From Catellatospora tritici (GTDB taxonomy: Bacteria; Actinomycetota; Actinomycetes; Mycobacteriales; Micromonosporaceae): a DNA stretch of 64,000 bases. How positions within the stretch are numbered: the first letter of the stretch is position 1; the number at the start of each line of letters is the position of its first letter. The notes under the pieces were generated by a model that was not told where the DNA came from, ran no database searches, and saw nothing but the letters and a program-made list of their open reading frames with translations. The stretch is taken from contig NZ_JAHRCY010000005.1 of NCBI RefSeq assembly GCF_019083965.1, positions 310,001 to 374,000 on the forward strand. The letters are read 5' to 3'. Below, one piece after another: positions 17,025 to 25,812 of the stretch. A program made the translations under genes and the position numbers.

Positions 17025-19163
17025 TCACGGCTTTGGCGTGCCGTCCAGCCCGGCGACCGGGCCGGGCATCGGGGCCAGACCGATGACCCCCTCGTCGACC
17101 AGCGACAGGAAGGCGTCGACGACGACCGGGTCGAAGCGGATCCCCCGGTCTCGCAGCAGTCGCCGGCGAGACTCCGCCGCGTCGAAGCCGCCCGACACGT
17201 CGGCAGGCGCCCGCGCCCACGCGTCGCACACGGCGATGATCCGCGCCTCGATCGGGATGGCGGCTCCGGCGCAGCCGGTGGGTGCGCCGGAGCCGTCGTA
17301 CCACTCGCGGTGGGCGGCGACCAGTTGGGCCAGGTCGGGGCGGTCGGCGAGTTCTACGAGCAGCCGGGCCGCGCACTGCGCGTCCCGTCCGTCGGCCTCG
17401 GGGTCCGGCCGGGTGGCGGGTGGCGCCGCCAGGTCGAGAATCCGGCCGAGGTCGCGTACCCGGGCGGCGGCGGCGGTGTTGCGCTGTGCCGCCTCGTCGA
17501 GTCCCAGCCGCTCGGCCGTCAGCCGCGCCCAGCGCGACACTGCGGCACCCGGGCTGCCGTCGCCGAGCGCACGGTCGATCCGGTCCGACATCCAGACCAG
17601 CGCCGCCGGAAGCTGCAGATCGGCGTCGACGGCCGGTCGCGGATGCCAGGCGGAGGCGACGACCCGGTCGCGCCCCAGGTCCTTGGCCTGGTAGACGGCC
17701 ATGTCGGCGGCGTTCACGAGCGCGTCGATGTCGACCTGCCCATCGGTGCCGGGCTCGGCGGTGGCGACACCGATGGACGCGGTGAGGTCGATGCAGTCAC
17801 CGCCGCGGACGAGCACCGGCGCACCGCCGACCGTCGCGCGCATCCGCTCGGCCAGCTCGGCCGCCCCGGCCGCGTCCGTGCCCGGCAGCAGACAGACGAA
17901 CTCCTCCCCGCCGTAGCGGCAGATCAGGTCGCTGGCCCGGCAGGCCCGGCGCAGCCGTTGGGCGATGTCGATCAGTACGGCGTCGCCGACCGAGTGCCCG
18001 AAGGTGTCGTTGACCGCCTTGAAGTGGTCGAGGTCGACCAGCACCAGGCTGAGCGGGGTGCGGCGGCGGGCCGCCCGCTCGGCCTCCAGCCCGATCATCT
18101 CCTGGAAGAACCGGCGGTTGTGCAGACCGGTGAGTTGGTCGGTGACGGCGGCGGTACGCAGCTGCTGGGTCAACCGGGTGCGGTCGCGGGCCGCGACGAC
18201 CTGCCGCACCAGCAGTCCCAGCAGCAGCAGGACCGACACGGCCAAGGTCACCTCGCTCAACCTGCCCACGAGGATCAGGTCGGCGGCGGCCAGCCCGCCG
18301 ACGGCCAGCACCGCGACCACGGCGGGCAGCAGGGTGATGTCGGGGTCGATGACCCCGGGCTTGTCGGCCTCGCTGCGGCGGGCGGCCACGACGGCGGCCA
18401 GGCACAGCAGCACCGCCTCGCCCTGCCAGCCCAGATTCACCCAGCTGGAGCTGGCGTACTCGCGCACGACGGTGATGTAGGCGTAGGCGGCGTCGGTCAC
18501 GGCGGACACACCGAACGCGGCCCCGACCAGGATCATGGAGGCCGGGATGCTCTTCGAACCGCTCAGCAGGACCGCCACCAGGATGCTGACGATGCTCACC
18601 GACAGCACCGGATAGATGAAGGTGACCAGGGTGGCGGCGTTCCAGTCGCTGGGCAGCAGCGGCCCGATCACCAGCTGCCAGCCGATGGCGGCGGCCCCGG
18701 CCGCCACCAGCAGCGCGTCGACCAGCCCCTGGGCTCGGCCCACCAGCACCAGACCCAGGCCGATGACGATCGCGGGCAGCGCGCACGCGTAGGAGGCCAG
18801 GTAGACCGCGTCCGCGATCGACGGGACGGGTGCGCCGCCGGGCGTGGTGTAGGTGTAGAACGCCCAGATGGACTCGCCCAGCAGCCACAGCGAGTTCGAC
18901 GCGACCAGCAGTCGCCAGGCCGTCCGCACCCGCTGGCGGGTGCGGCGGGCGGCCACCACGCTGAGCGCCGCCGCCGCCGCGATCGGGACCAGGTACAGCA
19001 CCTCGCCGACGAAGCGGGACCCGTTCGGCGAGTTTCGGGTGGCGGCCAGCAGAACGCCGTACAGCACCAGCCAGGCCGCTCCCGCCAGGGCAGCGCCCAG
19101 CTCAACCCCGTCGATGGCCTTGATGCGCGACTGGGTCGTGCTCGCCTCTTCGCCGGTCGTCAC
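17025..19163 (-). CDS. Membrane GGDEF diguanylate cyclase with degenerate HD-GYP domain
   Basis: 712 residues. About ten membrane segments fill residues 20-330. A GGDEF domain (about 340-500) follows: VTDQLTGLHNRRFF, LVLVDLDHFKAVNDTFGH and the signature GGEEF at about 418-422, so cyclase activity is expected. The inhibitory RxxD site is present five residues before it (RASD). The C-terminal 200 residues align with HD-GYP phosphodiesterases but are eroded: the HD pair reads RDLGR instead of HDIGK, and the GYP motif reads HREWYDGSGAP. It should make c-di-GMP without degrading it. GTG 19163 has AAGGAG close upstream. Divergent from the nitrate operon. Confidence 0.85.
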   Translation of the reverse strand: MTTGEEASTTQSRIKAIDGVELGAALAGAAWLVLYGVLLAATRNSPNGSRFVGEVLYLVPIAAAAALSVVAARRTRQRVRTAWRLLVASNSLWLLGESIWAFYTYTTPGGAPVPSIADAVYLASYACALPAIVIGLGLVLVGRAQGLVDALLVAAGAAAIGWQLVIGPLLPSDWNAATLVTFIYPVLSVSIVSILVAVLLSGSKSIPASMILVGAAFGVSAVTDAAYAYITVVREYASSSWVNLGWQGEAVLLCLAAVVAARRSEADKPGVIDPDITLLPAVVAVLAVGGLAAADLILVGRLSEVTLAVSVLLLLGLLVRQVVAARDRTRLTQQLRTAAVTDQLTGLHNRRFFQEMIGLEAERAARRRTPLSLVLVDLDHFKAVNDTFGHSVGDAVLIDIAQRLRRACRASDLICRYGGEEFVCLLPGTDAAGAAELAERMRATVGGAPVLVRGGDCIDLTASIGVATAEPGTDGQVDIDALVNAADMAVYQAKDLGRDRVVASAWHPRPAVDADLQLPAALVWMSDRIDRALGDGSPGAAVSRWARLTAERLGLDEAAQRNTAAAARVRDLGRILDLAAPPATRPDPEADGRDAQCAARLLVELADRPDLAQLVAAHREWYDGSGAPTGCAGAAIPIEARIIAVCDAWARAPADVSGGFDAAESRRRLLRDRGIRFDPVVVDAFLSLVDEGVIGLAPMPGPVAGLDGTPKP

Positions 19164-19316
19164 GATCTCCTTGACCGCTGCGCAGAAAATCCCTCTTCTA
19201 CAATTGTGCACGATATGTCGGTCATCGTGTCCGGCTGACGGAGCACGATCGCCCAGCTCGGCAGCAGGGTTCACAAAGCACCTGTCCAGAGAAAACCGTT
19301 TTAATACGATCTGGGA

Positions 19317-20318
19317 ATGAAACCGGTGGTCGTCGGCATCGTCACCGCGCTGGTCCTGTGCGCGGCGATCTACGCGGGCAGCCGAGGACTGCACAGCTTC
19401 GACTCCGCCCTGGTGCCGTACGCCGTGGCCAGCGTCTTCCTCGCCTTCGGCATCGCCTACCGGTACACCGTGTGGATCTCCTCCCCTGGTGCGCGGCGGT
19501 TGTTCCGCAAGGGCTGGGGTGCGGCCCTGTCCTGGCAGAACCTGCGCAAGGCGCCCACCGCCCTGCCCCGGATGATCGCGACGTACCTGGGGTTCCAGAA
19601 GTTCCTCGGGGCCCGGTCGCGGGCCCGCTGGGCGGCGCACCAGCTGCTGTTCTGGGGCTGCCTGCTGGCCGCGGCGATCACGTTCCCGCTGGTCTGGGGC
19701 TGGTTCACCTTCACCTCCAACACCGGCGCCGGACCGGCGTACACGATGAACGTCTGGGGTTTCGGGGTGGTGCGCTTCGACGCGCTGTCGCCGCTGGGCT
19801 GGCTGCTGTTCCACGGCCTGGACCTCGCCGCGGTGCTGGTCATCGCCGGGGCGACGTACTTCCTGGTCCGGCGCATGCGCGATCGGGAGGCGAGCACCGG
19901 TCAGCGTTTCGGCTACGACTTCGTGCCGCTGCTGGCGCTGATCGTGATCTCGGTGACCGGTCTGCTGCTCACCTTCTCCAGCGCGCTCCTGCACGGCGGC
20001 GGCTATGAGTTCGTGGCCGTGCTGCACCTGGCGGCCGTGGTACTGACGCTGCTGTACCTGCCGTTCGGGAAGTTCTTCCACATCGTGCAGCGCCCGGCCG
20101 CGGTCGGCATGCAGCTGTTCAAGTACACCGGCGCCGGGCAGGTGCAGCCCTGCCGGGTCTGCGGCGAGCCGATCGACACCACCGAGTACGTCGACAACCT
20201 GCGCGCCACCATGCGCGACCTGGACCTGCGCTTCGACGCGATGGCGTTGACCTGTCCCCGGTGCAAACGGCTGCAGCGCGGCCAGGCGTACCGCACCGAG
20301 GTGAAACGAGGCTTCTGA
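19317..20318 (+). CDS. Membrane subunit of the nitrate reductase operon, with zinc-ribbon-like tail
   Basis: 333 residues with six or so membrane segments; histidines at helix ends (WAAHQLLFWG, LLFHGLDLA, VLHLAAV, FFHIVQR) could ligate haem b as in NarI-like quinol oxidising subunits. The C-terminal 60 residues are soluble, with two Cys pairs (CRVCGEP and CPRCKR) that could bind zinc or iron. It is first in an operon with the catalytic, Fe-S and Rieske genes and likely passes electrons from quinol (inference). TACGAT lies 6 nt before the ATG, so the operon may start as a leaderless mRNA. The molybdopterin subunit gene begins 1 nt after the stop. Confidence 0.7.
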   Translation: MKPVVVGIVTALVLCAAIYAGSRGLHSFDSALVPYAVASVFLAFGIAYRYTVWISSPGARRLFRKGWGAALSWQNLRKAPTALPRMIATYLGFQKFLGARSRARWAAHQLLFWGCLLAAAITFPLVWGWFTFTSNTGAGPAYTMNVWGFGVVRFDALSPLGWLLFHGLDLAAVLVIAGATYFLVRRMRDREASTGQRFGYDFVPLLALIVISVTGLLLTFSSALLHGGGYEFVAVLHLAAVVLTLLYLPFGKFFHIVQRPAAVGMQLFKYTGAGQVQPCRVCGEPIDTTEYVDNLRATMRDLDLRFDAMALTCPRCKRLQRGQAYRTEVKRGF

Positions 20319-20319
20319 G

Positions 20320-22605
20320 GTGACCATCCCACTCGATCCGACGATCACCCCGCCGGGCACGTCGCGCTTCCGCGACGCGGGCGGGGTTCCCGCCGACCGG
20401 TGGCGGGCCGTGCGCGGCGAGGAGACGCTGGTCGCCACGCACTGCTGCTTCTGCGGCGTGCAGTGCGGCATGTACCTGCGGGTGCGCGACGGCAAGGTGT
20501 TCGGGGTGGAGCCCCGTGACCACGACATCAACCGGATGCGGCTGTGCCCGAAGGGACTCAACGCGTACCAGCAGGTCAACCACCCCGACCGGCTCACCGC
20601 CCCGCTGCTGCGGCGCACCCGCACCGACGACCTGCGGCCGGTGTCGTGGGAGCAGGCGCTCGACCACGCCGCCGAGCAGATCCAGCGCATCCAGGCCGCG
20701 TACGGCCGCGACGCGTTCGGGATGCTGGGCGGGGCGAGCCTGTTCACCGAGAAGACGTACCTGGTGGGCAAGTTCGCCCGGGTGGCCCTGCGGACCCGGC
20801 ACGTGGATTACAACGGGCGGCTGTGCATGGTCAGCGCGGCCGGGGCGAACAAGCTGTCGTTCGGCATCGACCGGGCCGCCAACCCGTTCGCCGACATCCT
20901 GCTCACCGACTGCCTGCTGATCGCCGGGTCGAACGTGGGCGAGTGCTTCCCGGTGATGACGCAGTACCTGTGGGGCGCCCGGGACCGGGGCGCGAAACTG
21001 ATCGTGGTCGACCCGCGTGAGACCAGCATCGCCCGCACCGCCGACATCCACGTGGCCCTGCGGCCCGGTACCGACGCGGCGTTCTTCAACGCGGTGCTCA
21101 ACGTGGTGGTGCGTGAAGGGCTGGCCGACCAGGCGTACGTCGCCGCGCACACCACCGGCTGGGAACAGGTCGTCGAGGCCGCCGCCGAGTACCCGCCCGA
21201 CCGCGCGGCGCAGCTCTGCGGCATCCCCGCCGAGCAGGTCACCGCCGTGGCGCGCATGTTCGCCACCGCGCCCAAGGCGATGGCCTGGCACGCGCGCGGC
21301 ATCGAGCACCACACCCAGGGCGTGGAGAACTGCCTGACGGTCATCAACCTGTGCGTGGCCACCGGCAACCTCGGCAGGCCCGGCGCGGGCTACGGCACCA
21401 TCACCGGGCAGGGCAACGGGCAGGGCGGCCGCGAGCACGGCCAGAAGTCCGACATGCTGCCCGGCGGCCGGTCCATCAGCGACCCGGTGCACCGGGCGCA
21501 GGTGGCGCGGATCTGGGGCGTCGAGGAGGCGGACCTGCCGCAGGCGGGCACCTCGATGATGGAGATGGTGCACCAGATGAGCCGCGGCGAGATCCGCGGC
21601 CTGCTGGGCATCTGCAACAACCCGTTCGTCTCGCTGCCCAACTACGCCGTGGTCAAGGCCGGGTACGACGCGCTGGACTTCCACACCCAGTGCGACTTCT
21701 TCCTGTCGGAGACCTCGGCCAACGCGCACCTGGTGCTGCCGGTGACCACCTGGGCCGAGGACGACGGGGTGATGGCCAACGCCGAGGCGCGGGTGGTCCG
21801 CCACCGCAAGGCCCAGGAGCCCCTGCCGGGGGTACGCACGGACACGTGGGTCATGTGCGAGCTGGCTCGCCGCCTCGGGGTCGGCGACAAGTTCGACTTC
21901 GACAGCTCCGAGCCGGTCTTCGACGAGTTGCGGATCGCCTCGCAGGGCACGGTCAACGACTACTTCGGCATCACGTACGCCCGGCTGGACTCCACCGGCG
22001 GGATCAGCTGGCCGTGCCCGACGGTCGACCATCCGGGCACGCCGAGGCTGTTCGAGGACGGGCAGACCTGGCACGCCGACAAGAAGATCCACATGCAGGC
22101 GGTGCGCTGGCATCCCCCGGCCGACCCGTACGACGACGAGTACCCGATGACGCTGACCACAGGCCGTACCGTGGCGCACTTCCTGTCGGGCAACCAGACC
22201 CGGCGGCTGGGTGGCCTGGTCGAGCAGACGCCGCGCCCGTGGGTGGAGGTGCACCCGTCGCACGGCTACGCCTCCGGAGACCCGGTCACCGTGATCACGC
22301 GGCGCGGCGCTGCGACGTTCCCGGCGCTGGTCACCGATGCGATCCGGCCCGACACGGTGTTCGTGCCGTACCACTGGCCGTATCCGGTGGCCGCCAACGA
22401 GCTGACCATCGACGCGCTCGACCCGCGCTCGAAGATCCCCGAGTACAAGGTGTGCGCGTGCCGGATCCAGCCCGCCGCGCACGTCACGCCGGTGCCCGCA
22501 CCGCCGGTGCCGCCGGGCCACCAGTCCTACACCGAGACGCAGGTCTCGCGCGGCGACGAACGGCCGCCCACGTCGTCGCAGGGAAGGGGGACGTCACAGC
22601 CGTGA
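20320..22605 (+). CDS. Molybdopterin oxidoreductase, putative cytoplasmic nitrate reductase
   Basis: 761 residues. N-terminal [4Fe-4S] site C42-x2-C45-x3-C49-x26-C76. The likely molybdenum ligand is Cys169 in YNGRLCMVSAA, as in NasA/NarB-type nitrate reductases and formate dehydrogenases. Further blocks are bis-MGD binding: SNVGECFPV, DPRETSIART, TGNLGRPGAGYGTITGQGNGQGG, and the C-terminal domain with LTTGRTVAHFLSGNQTRR. There is no twin-arginine signal, so it acts in the cytoplasm. Nitrate as substrate is inferred from the NarK gene at the end of the operon. GTG start lies 1 nt after the previous stop; the 3' end overlaps the ferredoxin gene start. Confidence 0.85.
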   Translation: MTIPLDPTITPPGTSRFRDAGGVPADRWRAVRGEETLVATHCCFCGVQCGMYLRVRDGKVFGVEPRDHDINRMRLCPKGLNAYQQVNHPDRLTAPLLRRTRTDDLRPVSWEQALDHAAEQIQRIQAAYGRDAFGMLGGASLFTEKTYLVGKFARVALRTRHVDYNGRLCMVSAAGANKLSFGIDRAANPFADILLTDCLLIAGSNVGECFPVMTQYLWGARDRGAKLIVVDPRETSIARTADIHVALRPGTDAAFFNAVLNVVVREGLADQAYVAAHTTGWEQVVEAAAEYPPDRAAQLCGIPAEQVTAVARMFATAPKAMAWHARGIEHHTQGVENCLTVINLCVATGNLGRPGAGYGTITGQGNGQGGREHGQKSDMLPGGRSISDPVHRAQVARIWGVEEADLPQAGTSMMEMVHQMSRGEIRGLLGICNNPFVSLPNYAVVKAGYDALDFHTQCDFFLSETSANAHLVLPVTTWAEDDGVMANAEARVVRHRKAQEPLPGVRTDTWVMCELARRLGVGDKFDFDSSEPVFDELRIASQGTVNDYFGITYARLDSTGGISWPCPTVDHPGTPRLFEDGQTWHADKKIHMQAVRWHPPADPYDDEYPMTLTTGRTVAHFLSGNQTRRLGGLVEQTPRPWVEVHPSHGYASGDPVTVITRRGAATFPALVTDAIRPDTVFVPYHWPYPVAANELTIDALDPRSKIPEYKVCACRIQPAAHVTPVPAPPVPPGHQSYTETQVSRGDERPPTSSQGRGTSQP

Positions 22606-23252
22606 TGGGACGCACCATCATCATCGATCCGGGCCGCTGCATCGGCTGCCAGGCGTGTGTGTCGGCGTGCCGGGAGTGCGACTCGCACCGGGGCAAGTCA
22701 ATGATCCACCTGGACTATCTGGATGCCGGGCACAGCGTCGCCTCCATGCCGACCGTCTGCATGCACTGCGAGGATCCGCTCGCGCCGTGCGCGCAGGTGT
22801 GCCCGGCCGAGGCCATCCTGGTCACCCCGGACGGGGTGGTGCACGACGCCGACAAGAGCCGCTGCATCGGCTGCGGCAACTGCGTCAACGCCTGCCCGAT
22901 GGGCGTACCGAAGATCGACTTGCGGGCGAAGCTGCAGTTCAAGTGCAACCTGTGCTACGACCGCACCTCGTACGGACTGGCCCCGATGTGCGCCACCGTC
23001 TGCCCGACCGGGTCGATCTTCTACGGCACCGTCGAGGAGCTGCGCGCCGAACGTCCGAACGTGGCCGTGGCCAACACCTTCGACTTCGACGGCACGCTGC
23101 TGACCACCGGCGTGGCCGTGGTGGTGCCCGCCGGTCGGGCCGACGTGCCGGTTCCCGGCGGCGTCGGCCAGTTCGCCGAGCCGACGCGCGGCCCGCAGCC
23201 GTTCGGGTCCGTGCCCACCTCCGCCGACAACGTGCTGGGAGAGCCCCTGTGA
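22602..23252 (+). CDS. 4Fe-4S dicluster ferredoxin subunit
   Basis: 216 residues. Four cysteine groups (CIGCQACVSACREC, CMHCEDPLAPCAQVCP, CIGCGNCVNACP, CNLCYDR...CATVCP) can hold four [4Fe-4S] clusters, as in NarH/HybA-type electron-transfer subunits. It would carry electrons between the Rieske or membrane partner and the molybdenum subunit. The last 60 residues are low in motif. GTG 22602 overlaps the preceding stop (GTGA); ATG 22605 is the alternative. Its stop overlaps the Rieske gene start at 23249. Confidence 0.88.
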   Translation: MMGRTIIIDPGRCIGCQACVSACRECDSHRGKSMIHLDYLDAGHSVASMPTVCMHCEDPLAPCAQVCPAEAILVTPDGVVHDADKSRCIGCGNCVNACPMGVPKIDLRAKLQFKCNLCYDRTSYGLAPMCATVCPTGSIFYGTVEELRAERPNVAVANTFDFDGTLLTTGVAVVVPAGRADVPVPGGVGQFAEPTRGPQPFGSVPTSADNVLGEPL

Positions 23253-23770
23253 CCATCGACGAGCAGGCACCGGCCGAGAGTGTCGAGCAGCTGCGTGAGC
23301 GCATCGCCGCCGACTCGCTGACCAGCCGCCGCGACTATCTGCGCCTGGCCGTCACGGTCTCCGGCGGGCTGGCCGTCGGCACCGCCGCGGTCGCGTCCGG
23401 GCTGTTCCACCGGCACGGCGACGGCACCGCCGCGCCGAAACTCGTCGCCGAACGGCTCGAACCGGGCCAGTCGGTGGCGTTCAGCTACCCCGGCGAGGAG
23501 GACCGGGCGGTGGCGCTGCGGATGGCCGACGGGACCCTGGCGGCGTACTCGTCGGTGTGCACGCACCTGGCCTGCGCGGTGCTGTGGCGGGCCGGCCGGG
23601 GCGAGCAGGGCGAGCTGTACTGCCCCTGCCACGAGGGCGTGTTCGACCCGCGTACCGGCCAGGTCACGGCCGGTCCGCCGCCACGGCCGCTGCCGCGGGT
23701 GCTGCTGGAGGAGCGCGGTGACGGCATCTGGGCCGTCGGCACGCTGCGATCGGGACAGGAGCGGGCATGA
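23249..23770 (+). CDS. Rieske [2Fe-2S] protein with twin-arginine signal anchor
   Basis: 173 residues. A twin-arginine motif SRRDYLR at about residues 29-35 precedes one hydrophobic helix, so the protein is probably exported folded and stays anchored outside the membrane. Rieske cluster ligands: C104-T-H106 and C125-P-C-H128. Both loops carry a Cys (Cys108 and Cys127) that could give the usual disulfide. It overlaps both neighbours by 4 nt. Presence of an exported Rieske protein beside a cytoplasmic molybdoenzyme suggests electron entry from the quinol side. Confidence 0.88.
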   Translation: MTIDEQAPAESVEQLRERIAADSLTSRRDYLRLAVTVSGGLAVGTAAVASGLFHRHGDGTAAPKLVAERLEPGQSVAFSYPGEEDRAVALRMADGTLAAYSSVCTHLACAVLWRAGRGEQGELYCPCHEGVFDPRTGQVTAGPPPRPLPRVLLEERGDGIWAVGTLRSGQERA

Positions 23771-24069
23771 CCGAGCAGCGATATCCGCTGATCAGACCCA
23801 CCAGTGGGTATGGCGACCCGCGCGTGCGCAGCACCGGCCCCGGGCCCGGGGCGGGCGCCGAGACCGATCCGGAGCGCTCGGCGATGCTGTCCGGGCGGGT
23901 GGCACTGGTGCTGTCCATCCTGGTCGGCCAGCTGTGGGCGATCGGCGTCGGCCTGAACGCGTGGATGATGGGCCAGACCCGCACGGCGTGGTGGACCGCC
24001 GCGTTCAGCGCGGCGTCGTTCCTGGTCGCGCTATGGGCGTGGCGCATCGGCGAGCGGCGCGACCGGTGA
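23767..24069 (+). CDS. Small two-helix membrane protein of the nitrate operon
   Basis: 100 residues. A soluble Pro/Gly/Arg-rich N terminus of about 40 residues, then two membrane helices (VALVLSILVGQLWAIGVGLNAW and the TAAFSAASFLVALWAW region). No motif recognised. ATG overlaps the Rieske stop (ATGA), and the NarK gene overlaps its stop (GTGA), so it is translated with the complex and may be an accessory membrane subunit. Confidence 0.75.
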   Translation: MTEQRYPLIRPTSGYGDPRVRSTGPGPGAGAETDPERSAMLSGRVALVLSILVGQLWAIGVGLNAWMMGQTRTAWWTAAFSAASFLVALWAWRIGERRDR

Positions 24070-25268
24070 CCGCCCCGAGCCGGACCGGCGTGGTGACGCC
24101 GGTCCAGATCGTGCCACGCGGGGCGTACCTGAACCTGATCATCGCCGCGTTGGGCTTCCTGCTCAGCTCCTGGGCGTGGGGACTGATCTCGCCGCTGTCG
24201 GCGCACTACAAGCAGACCCTCGGGCTGAGCTCGGTGCAGCAGTCCATCCTGGTGGCGGTGCCGGTGCTGGTCGGCTCGCTCGGGCGGATCCCGGTCGGGG
24301 CGCTGACCGACCTGCTCGGCGCGCGCAAGGTGCTGCCCGCGATCTCGTTCCTGACCATCCTGCCGGTGCTGGCGTTGACGCTGGCCGGGCGCTCGTACCC
24401 GGCGCTGCTGGTGATCGGGTTCTTCCTGGGCCTGGGCGGTACCCCGTTCGCGGCGGCGATCCCGCACGGCAACGGCTGGTTCCCACCCGCCAAGCGCGGC
24501 ATGGCATTGGGCGTGATCGGAATGGGCATGGGCGGCACCGCCATCGCGGCACTGCTGACCAAGCCGATGCTGAAGATCGGCGAGAACGCCCAGTTCTACC
24601 TGGTCGCGGTGGTGCTCGCCGGGTACGGCGTGGTCGCGTGGCTGGTGCTGCGGGACCCGCCGGGGCGCACCGTGCCCGCCGAGCCGTTCGCGCAGCGGTT
24701 CACCGACGCCGCCCGCCAACCGATGACCTGGCCGCTGGCCGGGCTGTACGCGGTCACCTTCGGCGGCTACGTCTCGTTCGCGGTGTACCTGGTCACCTAC
24801 CTGCAGTCGGCGTACGGCCTCGAACAGGGCGACGCCTCACTGAAGGCGGCCGGGTTCACCCTGGTCGCGGTGCTGCTGCGGCCGCCCGGCGGCTGGCTGT
24901 CCGATCGGGTGGGACCGGCCAGGGTGCTGGCGGTGTGCCTGGCCGTGGTGATGGTGATGGCGGCCTGGCAGGCGTTCACGCCGTCGCTGTACCCGTGGGC
25001 GACGTTGACGCTGCTGGTCATGGCCGGGGCGCTGGGCGCCGGGGCCGGTGCGGTGTTCGCCCTGGTGGCCAGGGTGGTCCCGAACTCGAAGATCGGCGCG
25101 GTCACCGGCATCGTCGGCGCCGTCGGCGGCCTCGGCGGATTCGTCCCGCCGCTGGTCATGGGCGCGGTGTACGGAGCCATGGGCCAGTACGGCGTGGGCC
25201 TGCTGCTGCTGTCGCTGGTCTCGCTCGGCGCGCTGGCCTACACCTGGTCCATCCGCAACCGCGCCTGA
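24066..25268 (+). CDS. narK: NarK-type nitrate/nitrite transporter (MFS)
   Basis: 400 residues with 12 membrane segments. Nitrate-porter signatures are visible: FFLGLGGTPFAAAIPHGNGWFPPAKRGMALG split over residues 118-148, with the Gly-rich nitrate motif and WFPP-RG, and in the second half KIGAVTGIVGAVGGLGGF. It should import nitrate or exchange it for nitrite across the cytoplasmic membrane (family knowledge). Last gene of the operon: GTG overlaps the preceding stop, and a hairpin begins inside the stop codon region. Confidence 0.87.
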   Translation: MTAPSRTGVVTPVQIVPRGAYLNLIIAALGFLLSSWAWGLISPLSAHYKQTLGLSSVQQSILVAVPVLVGSLGRIPVGALTDLLGARKVLPAISFLTILPVLALTLAGRSYPALLVIGFFLGLGGTPFAAAIPHGNGWFPPAKRGMALGVIGMGMGGTAIAALLTKPMLKIGENAQFYLVAVVLAGYGVVAWLVLRDPPGRTVPAEPFAQRFTDAARQPMTWPLAGLYAVTFGGYVSFAVYLVTYLQSAYGLEQGDASLKAAGFTLVAVLLRPPGGWLSDRVGPARVLAVCLAVVMVMAAWQAFTPSLYPWATLTLLVMAGALGAGAGAVFALVARVVPNSKIGAVTGIVGAVGGLGGFVPPLVMGAVYGAMGQYGVGLLLLSLVSLGALAYTWSIRNRA

Positions 25269-25297
25269 GGGCGATGACGGCGCACCGCCTCAGGCGC
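25261..25297. terminator. Terminator at the end of the nitrate operon
   Basis: GCGCCTGAGG (25261-25270) pairs perfectly with CCTCAGGCGC (25288-25297), 10 bp with a 17-nt loop. It covers the narK stop codon and lies just before the end of the convergent gene at 25318, so it may serve both. Confidence 0.6.
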
Positions 25298-25317
25298 TCA
25301 GCCGCCCGGCCATGAGG

Positions 25318-25812
25318 TCACCGACGACGGAGCCCTGGGAACCTGTGCTCCTTCATGAGCGCGACAGCGGTGGCCCAGATGTCGGCGTCGAGAAAGAGCG
25401 TATGCCTGGCCCGGTAGACGCCGATGCCGCCGTCGCGTGGCGCGGTCTCCCGCGTCAGAACTCCGCCCGCCAGCGCCTCCGGCCGCAGCATCCAGCGTTC
25501 GAGATCGAGCCGGCGAACGAATGCCGCCAGGTCGACGCCATGGCCGATGCCGTCGGGAAGCGCCTGCAGGAACGGCTCCTCGTGCGGTCCCTCGACGTAG
25601 CCGACCGTGGACACCACCGGCAGCGCGTACTCACCGGCCGAGATCTGACGAGCCGCAGCCAGGCTGTCGTAGTCGATTATGGCCGACCAGCCGTCCGCAC
25701 GGACGACATAGACCGCCCGTTGCAGCCGGACCTGATGGACCCGGTAACCACGGTCCGGGGAGCCCCCCGCCGCAGCGAAACTGGACCACCGACGTCCCCT
25801 ATGCCTGGTCAC
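25318..25812 (-). CDS. Hypothetical protein coupled to a methyltransferase gene
   Basis: About 164 residues with G/C-rich third positions, which supports real coding. No signal, membrane segment or known motif; it has a strand-rich N-terminal half (VYVVRADGWSAIIDYDSLAAA) and a Leu/Arg-rich second half ending KEHRFPGLRRR. GTG 25812 is a likely start, overlapping the methyltransferase stop by 14 bp, so the pair is probably one transcript. A start nearer 25845 cannot be excluded. Confidence 0.55.
   Translation of the reverse strand: MTRHRGRRWSSFAAAGGSPDRGYRVHQVRLQRAVYVVRADGWSAIIDYDSLAAARQISAGEYALPVVSTVGYVEGPHEEPFLQALPDGIGHGVDLAAFVRRLDLERWMLRPEALAGGVLTRETAPRDGGIGVYRARHTLFLDADIWATAVALMKEHRFPGLRRR

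Noticed and set aside
17310..19238. Plus-strand frame of 642 codons opposite the GGDEF gene
   Set aside because: Gln/Arg/Gly-rich shadow of a third-position-GC gene; the minus strand carries complete GGDEF motifs.
19240..19316. GlnR or PhoP box before the nitrate operon
   Set aside because: GTTCAC at 19269-19274 resembles a half-site, but no second half-site at the right spacing can be seen.
19171..20771. N-terminal extension of the GGDEF frame beyond 19163
   Set aside because: The frame stays open for 536 more codons, but that part is antisense to the first nitrate-operon genes and is low complexity; a ribosome site supports GTG 19163.
20119..22521. Minus-strand frame of 800 codons opposite the molybdopterin subunit
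   Set aside because: Shadow frame with Val/Gly/His bias; the plus strand has the Fe-S and molybdenum-site motifs.
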